Source: Ilyonectria destructans
Taxonomy: Eukaryota; Ascomycota; Sordariomycetes; Hypocreales; Nectriaceae
Direction of reading: 5' to 3'
Length of the DNA: 64,000 bases
Assembly: GCA_020740775.1 (NCBI GenBank)
Contig: JAHEWK010000026.1
Location: 1-64,000, forward strand
Shown here: piece after piece, positions 1-9,725 of the stretch
How the letters are laid out: each line of letters starts with the position of its first letter
How positions within the stretch are numbered: the stretch's first letter is position 1
The notes under the pieces: generated by a model
The model's database searches: none
Told to the model about the DNA's origin: nothing
What the model saw: only the letters and a program-made list of their open reading frames with translations
Made by a program: the position numbers and the translations under genes

Positions 1-216
1 TATCTGCTTAGATAGATAGTCAGATAAAGACACGGTCTATGAAGAAGTCGGGGGTCAATGAGTTGCTATCGTGGCAACGACTTGATCCCGGTCAGAGAGG
101 CGATCACTAAGAAGAGGATAACTGGGCAACCAGCAACGTAGCTCAAAAGCGCATTAATGCGCATTACTGTGTCTTGTCTGCCTTTCAATCTCTTTCAATC
201 TCATCACAACCTTCCA

Positions 217-732
217 ATGGCTCCCTCTCTCACTCCGTTCTGCCCAAGCTGCCCAGATATCACAACTGGGGGCGGCACGCCACACACCGACATTCAAGCC
301 CAGTTTCCTACAGCCCCTTACTGTCCTCATTGTAACCAATTTTTCTCTAATGCCCCCATCAACAATGCTCGTTCCAACAACCCAATTGACCTCACGGCGG
401 ATTCCCCCAACCCCCGTCGACGAGTCAAACCGTCACAGCAAGCCTTGACAGTCCCAACTTCTCGTCCACCACCTGAGAACTACCAGATGGCCATTTTTCA
501 GGCACAATACAATCGGGAGGAGAGTATACAACAGGACCACGGCCAAGCCGGCCAGAAGTCGCCCTCTACGACAGAATCCATCGTCATTCACATTCAGGCC
601 TTGGCTGCCATTGAATGTAACTGTACATGGCCTCTTTTCTTGACCAAAGACCTTAGGCCTCATGCGGATCTCAAGTTGTCGAACAGGCTAATGCAGGTTA
701 AAAAAAAGAAAAGCGACATGGGGTCACAATGA
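217..732 (+). CDS. Hypothetical protein with CPxC motifs and an IDLTAD motif
   Basis: The frame is open from an ATG at 157; I prefer the ATG at 217 (171 aa) because the conserved-looking part begins just after it. I do not recognise the family. Visible: two Cys pairs near the N terminus (CPSC and CPHC), which could bind zinc, then a short IDLTAD motif, then a basic, proline-rich linker. The same order (CPYC, then IDLTASD) occurs in the accessory gene of the IS3EU-like transposon at 49759-51009, so this may be a relative of that transposon gene that lost its element. No terminal inverted repeat of that transposon is present nearby. The protein ends in a Lys-rich tail, so the C terminus may be truncated. 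An alternative is a chance open frame. Confidence 0.35.
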   Translation: MAPSLTPFCPSCPDITTGGGTPHTDIQAQFPTAPYCPHCNQFFSNAPINNARSNNPIDLTADSPNPRRRVKPSQQALTVPTSRPPPENYQMAIFQAQYNREESIQQDHGQAGQKSPSTTESIVIHIQALAAIECNCTWPLFLTKDLRPHADLKLSNRLMQVKKKKSDMGSQ

Positions 733-777
733 AGGAAGAATCAACCAACCTTGCTTAGGTCTATTAGATCTAAGACC

Positions 778-1179
778 TTATTTGAACATGTCTTCAAGGC
801 ATTCCCAACGGCCCAGATAGTTAGGTCGGGATTTGATGTAGGCTGAGGGCCGCCATATGTGAAAGTCCGGGTATTCACACCCAGTACCTTCGTTGGGAGG
901 GCTGCAAGTCGGGCTGGGGGGAAGCCGCCATTGATCAACTTCTCCTCCTGTGTCTTCAGCCCAGCAGGAGTCAAATCGGTAGAGTCCGGGATCATCGTCG
1001 CCATAGAAGTAATTGGTTGAGGCATCGACACAACAAGTGCGAAGGTTGTGAGGAAATGAAGCAGTGGGGCAAGAAGATCCTGATGCTGTGGCGACAGTAA
1101 GCTAACCTAAGATCGGCAAAGTATATGTCAGCAACCAGGTAAGGGCGGCTGAGGAAGTAAATAAACAAAGGGACAACAT
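778..1179 (-). pseudogene. Possible small secreted cysteine-rich protein, in-frame stop
   Basis: On the minus strand an ATG at 1179 opens a hydrophobic, signal-like stretch of about 25 residues. An in-frame TAG follows at codon 26 (1102-1104), and the frame is then open to a TAA at 778-780. The part after the stop contains seven cysteines in about 108 residues, starting at about residue 37, as in many small secreted fungal proteins. Reading through the stop gives about 133 residues. The TAG may be a nonsense mutation (for example from CAG). Alternatively the stop lies in a short intron, since GCTGAC and TTAG just upstream look like a branch site and an acceptor. I do not recognise the family. 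A shorter open frame on the same strand in another phase (741-1031) competes with this reading. Confidence 0.35.
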
Positions 1180-1297
1180 GTCAACAAACCTCTGTATGCT
1201 GTATAAACTGAGTTGATACTAACCCAGATTTCTTTGGCGATGAAGAAGGGGCTAGAGAAGATTCTTCTTGCCGGTTTCTACAACTTCAAGTCCAAGA

Positions 1298-1493
1298 AAG
1301 AGATTGTATACACATTGAAGAATAGAGACCGCGAACGTCATTGTTTATCGTTCAAAATGACATTGATGAGATATGTATTATCTAGGGGTATCCTTCTATT
1401 GAAGTCGTGCGTGGACACATCTTGGGTGTGACCCTAGCTTGGTTGAGGCCAGGGTACACTTTTGGCCCAGTCTGCAATATGGACTTCCGTACG
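1298..1493. repeat. Dispersed repeat, inverted copy at window end
   Basis: Bases 1298-1493 recur as the reverse complement at 63807-64000 with only a few differences (for example GTTTATCG versus GCTTATCG). The second copy runs off the end of the window, so the repeat is longer than seen here. In the second copy the repeat starts 74 bp inside the end of a hAT-like element, so it may be internal sequence of that element. No coding potential is evident. Confidence 0.9.
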
Positions 1494-2166
1494 GAGCCAC
1501 TTAGTAAGACCCTACGGGTAGTTATGTTAATTGAGGTGGAGAATACATTCCTCTACTTGGATTCTGTGTGGTGGTTTGTTGTGAGCGGCTGTAATAATGC
1601 CTTGTGCAATTTTTTTTTTTTATAAAAAAATGGTATTACGACTGGATATCTTTGCTGAAAGGGTTTTCCATCTTGAAGATGAGATTCGCGGAATTGACGG
1701 ACGCTGTGGTCCCCGACATGGATAGGAGCAGGAGATCGTCGTTCTGACGGGTGGTCCACTGTAGAACACGTCCAGCGTTTTCCCTACTACCCGTTGGCAT
1801 ATGCAGGTATTTTATTGACCATGCCTCACAGGTTGATGACCCCGCTTTCTCTCCATTCCGTCCGTCCAGTAGGTTCTGGCCATCACTGGCATTAGGTTCG
1901 GGGTGCGCGTCACTATGACGCTCGGAATCACATCACAGAGCTTTTTGCAACGCTGTTTCTGCCTGCAGCTGGGTTCCGAGAGGAATGATTCTGGAGCATT
2001 TGCGAATGGTTGGAAAACTATCATCCCCACGCCCTTTCTCCTTCCTCTTCATCATACACGCATAAACACAAGCAAATAAAGCACTTTTGCAGATCAACTC
2101 TTCCCCCAAGACTCTTTTGGAACCCCGAGCACATCTCTAGAGCCCACTACCAACCAAACACGCACA
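1494..2166. other. Intergenic, no gene recognised
   Basis: The only clear feature is a T-run near 1611-1621. The last 150 bp before 2167 would be the 5' leader and promoter of the hsp30 remnant and are C/T-rich. I could not confirm heat-shock elements. Confidence 0.6.
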
Positions 2167-2289
2167 ATGACTTTCTTCCCCCACAACTTCTACAACTCCG
2201 ACGTCTCATTCAGTCCCCTCTTTCGGCTCCTTGATGACTTCGATAAATACTCTCGTCAGGACCAAAGCGGTCGCCGTACTGGACTGCCT
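2167..2289 (+). pseudogene. Hsp30-type small heat shock protein, 5' fragment
   Basis: The first about 41 codons encode an N terminus typical of fungal 30-kDa small heat shock proteins: an aromatic MTFFPHNFY start, then the PLFRLLDDFD motif and a Gln/Ser/Arg stretch. Small heat shock proteins are ATP-independent holdase chaperones whose alpha-crystallin domain lies downstream of this segment. That domain is absent: similarity ends at about 2289, and the following sequence is a palindromic GGTAT-rich repeat with stops. I infer a gene broken by a repeat insertion or a deletion. The start is the ATG at 2167, preceded by a C/T-rich leader typical of strongly expressed fungal genes. Confidence 0.7.
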
Positions 2290-2312
2290 CACTGCGGTCC
2301 AGTGATCGGAAT

Positions 2313-2413
2313 AGTCTGGTATGAGTTGGTATTGATATGGTATATACCACCAAGACCTGGTATGGTTCTCAATACCATGGTATTACCGGTATACCAGGTC
2401 ATACCGGTAAGGC
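2313..2413. repeat. Palindromic GGTAT/ATACC cluster
   Basis: About 100 bp contain many copies of GGTAT and its complement ATACC in both orientations, including ATACCATGGTAT and GGTATACC palindromes. The cluster lies immediately downstream of the point where hsp30 similarity stops. It resembles the palindrome-rich subterminal part of a foldback or hAT-type element, but no partner end was found. Confidence 0.6.
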
Positions 2414-2932
2414 TAAAATAGGCCGAGGTAAAGAAGCTGGTGGCGGCAGGTGGCTGAATTATAGACTAAACTAATTAGTATATGCGAAAACTTTCTCTAA
2501 CAGGGCAGAGGTCATATGGCGCGATTGAAGAGCGCAACTCAATGATCTCATTCCTGGAACAACCAGCCACATCGCTTATTTCGACCGGTGTTGCGGCTGG
2601 ATCGAAGTCGCCCTGTGGACTCCAGGACTGCTCACGCCCCACCATACCGACCATTATGATCTCAATCCTACGTGACCCGTCAAATGAACTAACCAATGAT
2701 ACTTGCTGGGGATGACGTCCCAGGCCTTTGTTTCGACGCGACCATTGGATTTGTTGCCAGAGGTGTCCACACGCAGTCAGATGTAGGCTACACACGATCG
2801 CATACCAATCAAACTGTCTCGCGCCCCTTAGCAGCGGCACTTCATCCTCAGGAGACCTGGGTATTTAAGGATGACCTCTTACGAATTAAATTTCAACATT
2901 TATTATTTGCCGGCCGTCCCAACACGCCCGAC
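2414..2932. other. Intergenic, promoter of the small membrane protein at its right end
   Basis: Frames are open on both strands here but match nothing I recognise. The right end carries the probable promoter of the gene starting at 2933. Confidence 0.5.
2862..2868 (+). promoter_or_regulatory. TATA-like box
   Basis: TATTTAA lies about 65 bp upstream of the ATG at 2933, a usual distance for a fungal TATA element when the leader is short. Confidence 0.4.
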
Positions 2933-3355
2933 ATGGCCGACGACTCCAACGACGACACGAAGTCCCTCTCAGCCCAGCCCTTCGCCTGGATCATCATCCC
3001 AATCATCTTTCTCTTGATCCTACTTATCGGCTTCTTGGCCGCAATCAGACGACGGCGGCGGCGGCGCCGCCTGCAAGCTCAATACCACCACTGGTCACGC
3101 GACCGTGTACTCAGTCCGAGCGGGCACCTCGTATACGCGCAGCGCCCGCGCCGCACCGCCAGTCGATGGGCTTCTTGGCTGGGCACGCGCTCCCAGGAGG
3201 GCCTGAACGAGCTGGGCCAGGCGCCGCCGCCGTACTATTGGAAGGGCCACGATGAGAATGGCACGGAGCTGAGGGACCTGGAAGCGGGAGTAAGACCACC
3301 AGAGTACATTGCGAAGCCTGGTCAGGCAGCGACGACGCACACGAGGACTGAATGA
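2933..3355 (+). CDS. Small single-pass membrane protein
   Basis: A 140-residue protein. Residues 1-16 are acidic and polar, residues about 17-37 form one strongly hydrophobic helix, and a run of eight arginines follows directly. By the positive-inside rule the N terminus is outside and the C-terminal about 100 residues are cytosolic. The tail holds a proline/tyrosine motif (APPPYYW) and a PPEYIA motif that could be PY-type ubiquitin-ligase docking sites (inference). The frame is open further upstream to 2696, but I chose the ATG at 2933 because it directly precedes the membrane helix, has a TATA-like box 65 bp away, and the upstream extension looks non-coding. I do not know the function. Confidence 0.65.
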   Translation: MADDSNDDTKSLSAQPFAWIIIPIIFLLILLIGFLAAIRRRRRRRRLQAQYHHWSRDRVLSPSGHLVYAQRPRRTASRWASWLGTRSQEGLNELGQAPPPYYWKGHDENGTELRDLEAGVRPPEYIAKPGQAATTHTRTE

Positions 3356-4142
3356 TTGAGGTTCTGACTGTTGTGGGATTTATATACGCGTCTTGGGGCG
3401 GGTGCACCTATGTTGGCTCGCGATGGAGAGCGAACAAGGAGTTTTGGTGCATGACCTGGAACAAACTTGGTTGACTGGATTGATTTCTTGATGTTGAAAC
3501 TAAAGTATGGAACTACATACCTCCTTTACGGCCGAGATCCGGACGTTGCCAGATGGCCCTCCTTCTATGGGACGCACGAGCGATCTAGGACATTAGCGAT
3601 GATGCTCTGTACAGTGTCCTGCTTTCCTTCTGTTACTTTGTCTGAATTCACGCTCTTCAAGTCTGCATCAGGGTGTTGAATTCAGTGACATAGAGTCAAG
3701 AATTGGGACCAAGATCACGTCACTGATGGTTGATGACTGGGCTGTGTCAAGAATCGTGGAACAAGTGTCCAATGAAGGCTTACATTGTCCCATTGTTGAG
3801 GGATTAGGTTTCTGCCCGTCCCCCGACCCAGTGTTAGGGTTAAGGTAGATGTAAGCAACGGATTAACACAAATTGAAACCGGACGTCACAAGACACAAAC
3901 TTGGATTCAACAACAGTTACGGTTGACAGTGGAGCAAGTCACACGGGAATGTGCTAGGAGCGTTTGCACAAGACGGTAACTAATAAAAATATTCACAAAA
4001 TTGGAGGCGGACCAATCGTGGCTGCAGATAATTAACCGATACATCAAATACAATTGGGTCCGTGGTGTTTGTCGTCGTGAGCTTGAAAGGTCACGCGCTC
4101 GAGCTTCGTATCCCCCTCCTGCGGTATTGAAGTGTATTCGGT
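3356..4142. other. Intergenic, no gene recognised
   Basis: No convincing gene, repeat or transposon end was found. Confidence 0.5.
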
Positions 4143-4941
4143 CAACAGCGGTGGTTAATAAGAAAATTCTCGTTCACAAACCAGGCCCTGATGAGGTCCT
4201 GGTCAATGTGAAGTACTCGGGGGTCTGCCACACGGATCTGCACGCCATGTTGGGTGATTGGCCGCTGACGAGGAAGATGCCTCTGGTCGGTGGCCACGAA
4301 GGCGCCGGTATTGTGGTCGCCAAGGGTGAGCTTGTCACGAACATTGAGATTGGTGACCAAGCCGGCATCAAGTGGCTGAATGGCTCTTGGCTCAACTGCA
4401 CTTTCTCCTTGCAAGGCGACGAGCAGCTCTGTCTTCAGGCTCTCTTGTCCGGCTACACTATCGACGGAACCTTCCAACAATATGCTATGGCCAAGGCGGC
4501 AAATATCGCCCACATTCCTACCGAGTGTAGACTGGAGGACGTTTCCACTGTCCTCTGCGCAGGCCTCGCCGTCTATAAGGGACTCAGGGAGTCCGGTGTC
4601 CGCCCCGGGCAATATGTCGCCATAGTCGGTGCACGCGGCGGCCTCGGATGCTTCGCTCTACAGTACGCCAAGGCCATGGGCATTCACAGTATTACCGTCG
4701 ACACCGGGAGTGACAAATCCCAGATCTGTAAAGATCTGGGCGCAGCAGTATTCATCGATTTCGAAAAGTCCTTGGATCTTGCCGTGGATGTCAGGACGCG
4801 GCCGAGGCTATTGAATTCTTCCGACTTGGCCAGGTTAAAGCGCCGCACAAATTTATTGGTCTGAGCTAGCTCCAAGATGTGTATAATATGATGCTAAAGG
4901 ACAAGGTTGTGGGCCGGTACGTAGTTGATACAAGCAAGTGA
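4143..4941 (+). pseudogene. Zinc alcohol dehydrogenase pseudogene (Adh1-like)
   Basis: Clear similarity to fungal ethanol dehydrogenases (MDR family, acetaldehyde/ethanol interconversion with NAD). Seen in order: KPGPDEVLV, the catalytic-zinc motif [14 protein letters not shown], the structural-zinc loop, [10 protein letters not shown] with the third catalytic Cys, the Rossmann glycine motif, and KAMGI. Lesions: the first 25 or so residues are missing; two of the four structural-zinc cysteines are replaced (W and S); the Rossmann motif reads GARGGLG instead of GAGGGLG. A deletion plus frameshift near 4793 removes roughly 70-80 residues. The last 50 codons continue in another phase and end in the family-typical YVVDTSK at 4941, but contain a TAG at 4867. 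The native start codon is absent. Confidence 0.9.
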
Positions 4942-5287
4942 TATTAAGTTTCCGTTTCCTTCGCCAGTTTTTTTACCCTTCGTACAGACATCCCGTCCCA
5001 GGACACACACAGCATGTGAAAGAACACAGCATGGCCCAGCACACAGCGTGTGTCTGTTCATTAATCATTAGTGTTGGACTTCCAATAGTGGCTCAAATGT
5101 GACCGGTGGGCTGCTCGAATATTCGCTCTGACTGGAGGAAGGTGTTTAGAATTAGTATGAGAGGAGATATGGTGGATCGCTTGTCTGTACCCGGCAGACG
5201 AAGCTAGTGTCGGGCACACATCTAAGACGATTGTTAAGCTAGTCATTGGGACATCGTTAGGGGTCTACGGCAGCCTGCAAGGCTTAC
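4942..5287. other. Intergenic, no gene recognised
   Basis: Between the dehydrogenase relic and the copia LTR I see only a small imperfect repeat of CACACAGC/CACAGCATG near 5003-5045. Confidence 0.5.
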
Positions 5288-5451
5288 TGTCACGAGCCCA
5301 GATTGTCTGAAGTGTCTGATTGGGTGTATGTCTGTTCTTGATTGCGTCAGGTCCCCGCTCTGAGTCCCTGTACATCCTTTATGCTGAAGTAGCTAGAAGG
5401 ATATTGCTATAACAATTATACGCCTAGTTATCCAAAATACACACCGTGACA
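5288..5451 (-). repeat. 3' LTR of copia element
   Basis: The segment starts TGTCACG and ends CGTGACA, the inverted TG..CA termini expected for an LTR, and is 164 bp long. On the minus strand it lies just after the pol stop codon and directly follows a purine-rich tract (GGCTAAGGGGGTG, complement of 5452-5464) that fits a polypurine tract. The matching 5' LTR is missing, so the target duplication cannot be checked. Confidence 0.7.
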
Positions 5452-5491
5452 CACCCCCTTAGCCGAGGCCATTCCCAAGGACTTGGCTACC

Positions 5492-8400
5492 CTATAACTT
5501 GTATTTTGGGTCTCTGCGCTGCCCTCCTCGATACCCGAGTCTTGCCTCCTTGTAAGGGCTGTTGCCTTCCTTCTGGCTGCGTGCTTTCACAATCTGGTCC
5601 TTCATAGCCTCCATTCGCTGTTCCAGGACAATCTGGTCTGAAATGTCCTCCATCTGAAGCATTTTAATGAATGTTGCATGCCTTTGTTTGGGTAAGGCCT
5701 TTGTCATCCCATCTGCAATCATCTTCGATGTTGGAACCCAGCCGAACTCAACTCTCTTCTCTCTGTATTCCTGTCGTAACCAGTGTCGATGAATGTCCAC
5801 ATGCCGAAGTTTCGTAGTCAACTTGGCTGATTCCTCTGTCAGGAGCCTGATTGTCTGGGTATTATCGCATTCAATATGCAATGGCCCGTCAATCTTGACA
5901 TCAAGTTCCTTGAGGATTCTGCTTGCAAAGATGGCTTCCTTGGCTGTCTGGGACAAAGCGAGCAATTCAGCTTCAGTGCTCGATGTAGTGACAGTGGATT
6001 GTTTTGTTGCTTTCCAGGCGATTGGTCCTCCAAACAACATCATCACATAGCCTTGCGAGCTCTTCCTGTCTATTGTATTGTCTGCATAGGAAGCATCACT
6101 TGCACATAGGAAGCTCTTGAGGAATCTTGTTCCTCCCAGCCTGATTCCCAGTGAACGTGTTCCATACAAATACTGCAAGACTCGGTCGGCGGCCTTGTGA
6201 TGTGTCTGGCCTGGATTCTGATTGAACCTAGCTAGCCTTGCGGCTGCGAATGCAACATCAGGTCGTGTTGAGATCGCTGCGAACAATATCGATCCGACTT
6301 TCTTCAAATATTTCTCGATCGAACGCCGGTCGGCTTGACAGGTTGCTGGTAACAGTTCTTCCTCTGCCATCGGGGTCTCGGGAATCTTGGTCTCCAGATC
6401 AACTTCATACTGGTAAGCAATCTTATCGATATATGCGTCTTGAGTCAACCAGATAATTCGCTTAGCTCTGTTTCTTATGATGTGAATTCCAAGAAACCAC
6501 TTCGGTTCTCCCAGCACGGTCGTGTTATATGTCAGCTGTAGGCCTTCCATAGCCTTCTTTGCCGTGCCTGTCTTCTCCTTCTGGTATGCCCAGATAAGGT
6601 CGTCAACAAAGAAGAAGACAATCACTCCATCTTTAAGCATCACACAGGGTTCGTCGGGAATAGTCTTGAAACCGAGATCTCGGAGGGTGCGTGTCAGATC
6701 TTGTTGCCACAAGAACGGAGACCTTCGTAGTCCGTAGAGCGCCTTCCGTAGCTTTAGAACTCTGCCGTACTTTCGGAATCCCGATGGCATTCTCATGAAT
6801 ACCAGCTCATCTAGCTCGCAGTGTACGAAAGCGTTCACAGCGTCCATCTGCACAAGCTCCAGATCGTATTCTGCCGCTATTGCCATGAGAGCCCTAAAAG
6901 ACATGCTTGCTAGCGTTGTCGCTCGAGTAGGCAGGTCTCCCCTGGCCTGTTGATTGCCGCACACAACAAGACGGGCTTTGCACTTAACAAGATATCCATG
7001 CTTGTCTGTTTTGTAAGTAAATACCCACATACAGCTCAGCACTTGTTGTCCCTTTGCCCGACTCCACGGCACCTCAATGAACGACTTCATCTGGTGGTGA
7101 GATGCCATATGGTCTTCTTGTGCTTTGCGGAATTGTTCCTTGAACGGGTGGCTGTCGAGATCCTTGAGAGTCTTCGGTTCGTCTGGTAGGTTTCGCTTAT
7201 GTATCTTCTTCGGCTTGAACTTCATTCCAGCGATAAAACTTCCATGATAAGCAGTCTCAATTGGAACTGGGATAAAGTCGTCCAAGCAGCTCTCCATGAT
7301 TGCGATTGGTGGGTTATCTGCTCTCACCCCCTCAGCTCCGGCGACTGGTAAGAAGACTGAAAGAGCTGCATCTTGCTCTTGGTCTGGTTCAGTTGGTGGA
7401 GGTGTACGGAATGCTTCTTCTAAAGCTCTTGCTAGTTCGTAGTCTTCTTTGTCCCTTTGGTCGTCCTGGTCTTCTTCCCGATCATCATCCGGAACCATTT
7501 CTCCCTCCTCGTCGTCATTCTGATCTTCGCCATAGTTGCCAGATTCAAAGACTGGCTCATCTTCTTCAAGAATTGTTTGGTTGTTCAGCTGGCTTGGCGG
7601 AACAGCAACCTTTTCCACCAGGTCGTCGATGCTATCAATGAGTTCCTTTTCCGTATAGTTGCCGTCAAAGAACATGTCTTCATCAAAGATAACGTCTCGA
7701 GTTGATATGACTTTTCCTTTGTGCGGAACCCAGACGCGAAAGATGTTTGTCGAGTCATAGCCAACAAGATAGCCGATGTGCGCTCTTGAGTCGAGCTTGC
7801 GGAGCTTCTTTCGTTTGAGTTGCGCTCGTGATATCATGGCATAGGCCCTACAGCCATATGCCTTCAGATGTGATAGATACGGCTGCTTTGAGTAAAACAA
7901 CTCATAAGGGGTCTTCCACTCATTCGACTCTCTTGGCGTTCTGTTCTTCAGGTACACGGCTGCACTGATTATCTCTCTCCAAAGGTCGTGCGGTATGTTG
8001 GCCGTGATTCTCATCACCCGACTCTTCTCGACGATCACACCTCCTGAGCGCTCAGCTCCTCCATTCTGAGCTTGCGTATTTGGCGCTGATGGTTTCCCAA
8101 CGATGCCTCTCCACATCATCCAGTATTTGATCTTCTTTGTGAAGAGCTCGTTGTCTGAGCGAACCACTCTAACCAGATAGCCATAGTGGTTCCTCATCCA
8201 AAGATAGAAGTGTCTCAGTATCTTACCACTCTCTCGTCTGTCATACGTCTTGGTATAATACGGAAAGACCATACCAGACCATGCGTCCGTGATAAACATA
8301 GCTCGAATAAAGCCTTTTGCATCTTCATCAATTTCGGTCCAGTCAATCCATATTTCATAACATGGCTTGTCCTTCTCTCGATCTGGTGGCCGTCGAGATA

Positions 8401-8599
8401 TCTGTCGATGTATCTTCCCTTGGCTGCAGCCTGGACATTGCGTTGTCTTCGGTCCGCGGAGTCTTATCGCTAGGGAATTCTTTCCCAAGTGATGCAACAC
8501 TAACGGACTTGGATGTGCCATAAGGATCCACTCGCTACCGCTGGTGTGCCCTTGGGTTTCGCGATGTTCTTCGCCTGTATTGAGTGCTAAAGATAGCAT
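5492..8599 (-). CDS. Copia pol polyprotein (integrase, RT, RNase H)
   Basis: This 1035-codon frame encodes a copia polyprotein. Visible: GAG-pre-integrase zinc ligands (HHLGKN then CPGC) near residue 40-55; integrase core with WIDWTEID, VRSDNE and a downstream Glu near NGGAERSGG; reverse transcriptase with the FVDDL active-site box; RNase H with CASDASYAD and SSTEAELLAL. The ORF starts internally. Codons before it (8600-8940) continue the protease-end region in another phase, with the crossing near 8590, so one frameshift separates them. Otherwise the frame is undamaged, suggesting a fairly young copy. The protein would reverse-transcribe and integrate element RNA, but no gag or 5' LTR remains. 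Confidence 0.9.
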   Translation of the reverse strand: MLSLALNTGEEHRETQGHTSGSEWILMAHPSPLVLHHLGKNSLAIRLRGPKTTQCPGCSQGKIHRQISRRPPDREKDKPCYEIWIDWTEIDEDAKGFIRAMFITDAWSGMVFPYYTKTYDRRESGKILRHFYLWMRNHYGYLVRVVRSDNELFTKKIKYWMMWRGIVGKPSAPNTQAQNGGAERSGGVIVEKSRVMRITANIPHDLWREIISAAVYLKNRTPRESNEWKTPYELFYSKQPYLSHLKAYGCRAYAMISRAQLKRKKLRKLDSRAHIGYLVGYDSTNIFRVWVPHKGKVISTRDVIFDEDMFFDGNYTEKELIDSIDDLVEKVAVPPSQLNNQTILEEDEPVFESGNYGEDQNDDEEGEMVPDDDREEDQDDQRDKEDYELARALEEAFRTPPPTEPDQEQDAALSVFLPVAGAEGVRADNPPIAIMESCLDDFIPVPIETAYHGSFIAGMKFKPKKIHKRNLPDEPKTLKDLDSHPFKEQFRKAQEDHMASHHQMKSFIEVPWSRAKGQQVLSCMWVFTYKTDKHGYLVKCKARLVVCGNQQARGDLPTRATTLASMSFRALMAIAAEYDLELVQMDAVNAFVHCELDELVFMRMPSGFRKYGRVLKLRKALYGLRRSPFLWQQDLTRTLRDLGFKTIPDEPCVMLKDGVIVFFFVDDLIWAYQKEKTGTAKKAMEGLQLTYNTTVLGEPKWFLGIHIIRNRAKRIIWLTQDAYIDKIAYQYEVDLETKIPETPMAEEELLPATCQADRRSIEKYLKKVGSILFAAISTRPDVAFAAARLARFNQNPGQTHHKAADRVLQYLYGTRSLGIRLGGTRFLKSFLCASDASYADNTIDRKSSQGYVMMLFGGPIAWKATKQSTVTTSSTEAELLALSQTAKEAIFASRILKELDVKIDGPLHIECDNTQTIRLLTEESAKLTTKLRHVDIHRHWLRQEYREKRVEFGWVPTSKMIADGMTKALPKQRHATFIKMLQMEDISDQIVLEQRMEAMKDQIVKARSQKEGNSPYKEARLGYRGGQRRDPKYKL

Positions 8600-8951
8600 C
8601 CTCAGAGTCGCGCGTAATCTCTTGGTACTGCAGCACGAATTGATTATGCATCTCGTGGACGATACATATGGTTGAGCCGTCCCTTCGGATCAGGAGGTTG
8701 TTAATGGTGTCCCAGAAGATTCCGTTTTCTCGAAGTAATTGAAAGGATACGAGATTCGTGTTGAAATCGACACAGTAGGTTGCGTTCCGTAGGGGTAACA
8801 TTCCAACTTCTCCTCCTGGAAGTGTAACCTCCAAGTCAACTCTTCCAAAACCTAGGATTGGAACTTCTGATACTCCTACAATAACTGCCTCTCCGTCTGT
8901 TGCCTTGCGGAAGGTCTTAAACCTAGTCAGATCGTTAAAAATGGGAATTGA

Positions 8952-9468
8952 TAGGGACGCGTGACTTTTATGGCCTCTGATTCGCTAATTGCTAGTCTGT
9001 TAGTACACTCGAATTCTGCCGACAGCTCCCCTTGTACCTAGAGCTTAGCTCTCCACAATCCTAGACCACGATCAAGCTTCCGTATCGACAGCCTCTCGAC
9101 TATTAACGACCAAGACTTTTATCATGTCCTCACCCGACCCTCCATCTAGCTCAGTGAGCGACAGTCCTAGCAGTCAATTTCCTCCACGAAAACGACAGCG
9201 ACAGAGCTACCAAGGTAGCTCAAGACCCCCTTCGGCAAGCAGCACAGGGACGAGCATCAGTCGACACTATGGCGTCGGAGATGAGGAGGCACTTGAAAAT
9301 ATCTTTGTGTCTTACCCACCTGTTCTTAGATACTGGTTGAACTTGTTGGGTCTTTACTGGAAAATCCGACCTTGTTAAAAGAACTAGCTTTACCGCCTTT
9401 GCGCGGTTGTACCTGTGGAGGTAGTAGAAAATTGGCGAATCAGAGGCCATAAAAGTCACGCGTCCCTA
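8952..9468. mobile_element. hAT-like MITE with 39-bp TIRs
   Basis: Inverted repeats of 39 bp (8952-8990 and 9430-9468, one mismatch) begin TAGGGACGCG, similar to the TAGGGATGC ends of the full hAT elements at 15355 and 29835. The inside has a short plus-strand frame (9124-9378, Ser/Pro-rich, then basic), perhaps the remains of a transposase N terminus. The outer 8-bp flanks do not match. Bases 9473-9494 form a second inverted copy of 8943-8964, so one end is partly duplicated. Confidence 0.6.
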
Positions 9469-9725
9469 AGACTCACGCGTCCCTATCAATTCCCGCTAAG
9501 AAACCTAGTGCTCCAACCCTGAATCAATAGAGTCCAATTTGGCTGAGAAATGCGGCCTTGAAGTTGCAAGGTGAAGACTGGGGATTCTGGTCATGCGGGG
9601 ATGCATCGTCACTTTTGTCGCCCCACTGTAGGTCAGTTAAGTCAGTCCCGAGTTTTGTGGCGATGTGGGTCCGAATTAGTTCTCCGTGTTCCGGGCCGGG
9701 GACCCGGCTTCCAGGCAACAGACTC

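Larger units (their letters stand above)
5288..8945 (-). mobile_element. Ty1/copia retrotransposon, 5'-truncated
   Basis: The element reads on the minus strand: end of the protease region (from about 8945), GAG-pre-integrase, integrase, reverse transcriptase, RNase H, polypurine tract, LTR. Gag, the primer-binding site and the 5' LTR are absent. Similarity stops abruptly at about 8945, where an inverted-repeat MITE (8952-9468) begins. The copy cannot move by itself. Loss of the 5' part could be due to a deletion associated with the MITE insertion. Confidence 0.85.

Noticed and set aside
741..1031. 96-codon minus-strand gene
   Set aside because: The overlapping frame with a signal-like start and seven cysteines looks more protein-like; only one of the two can be real.
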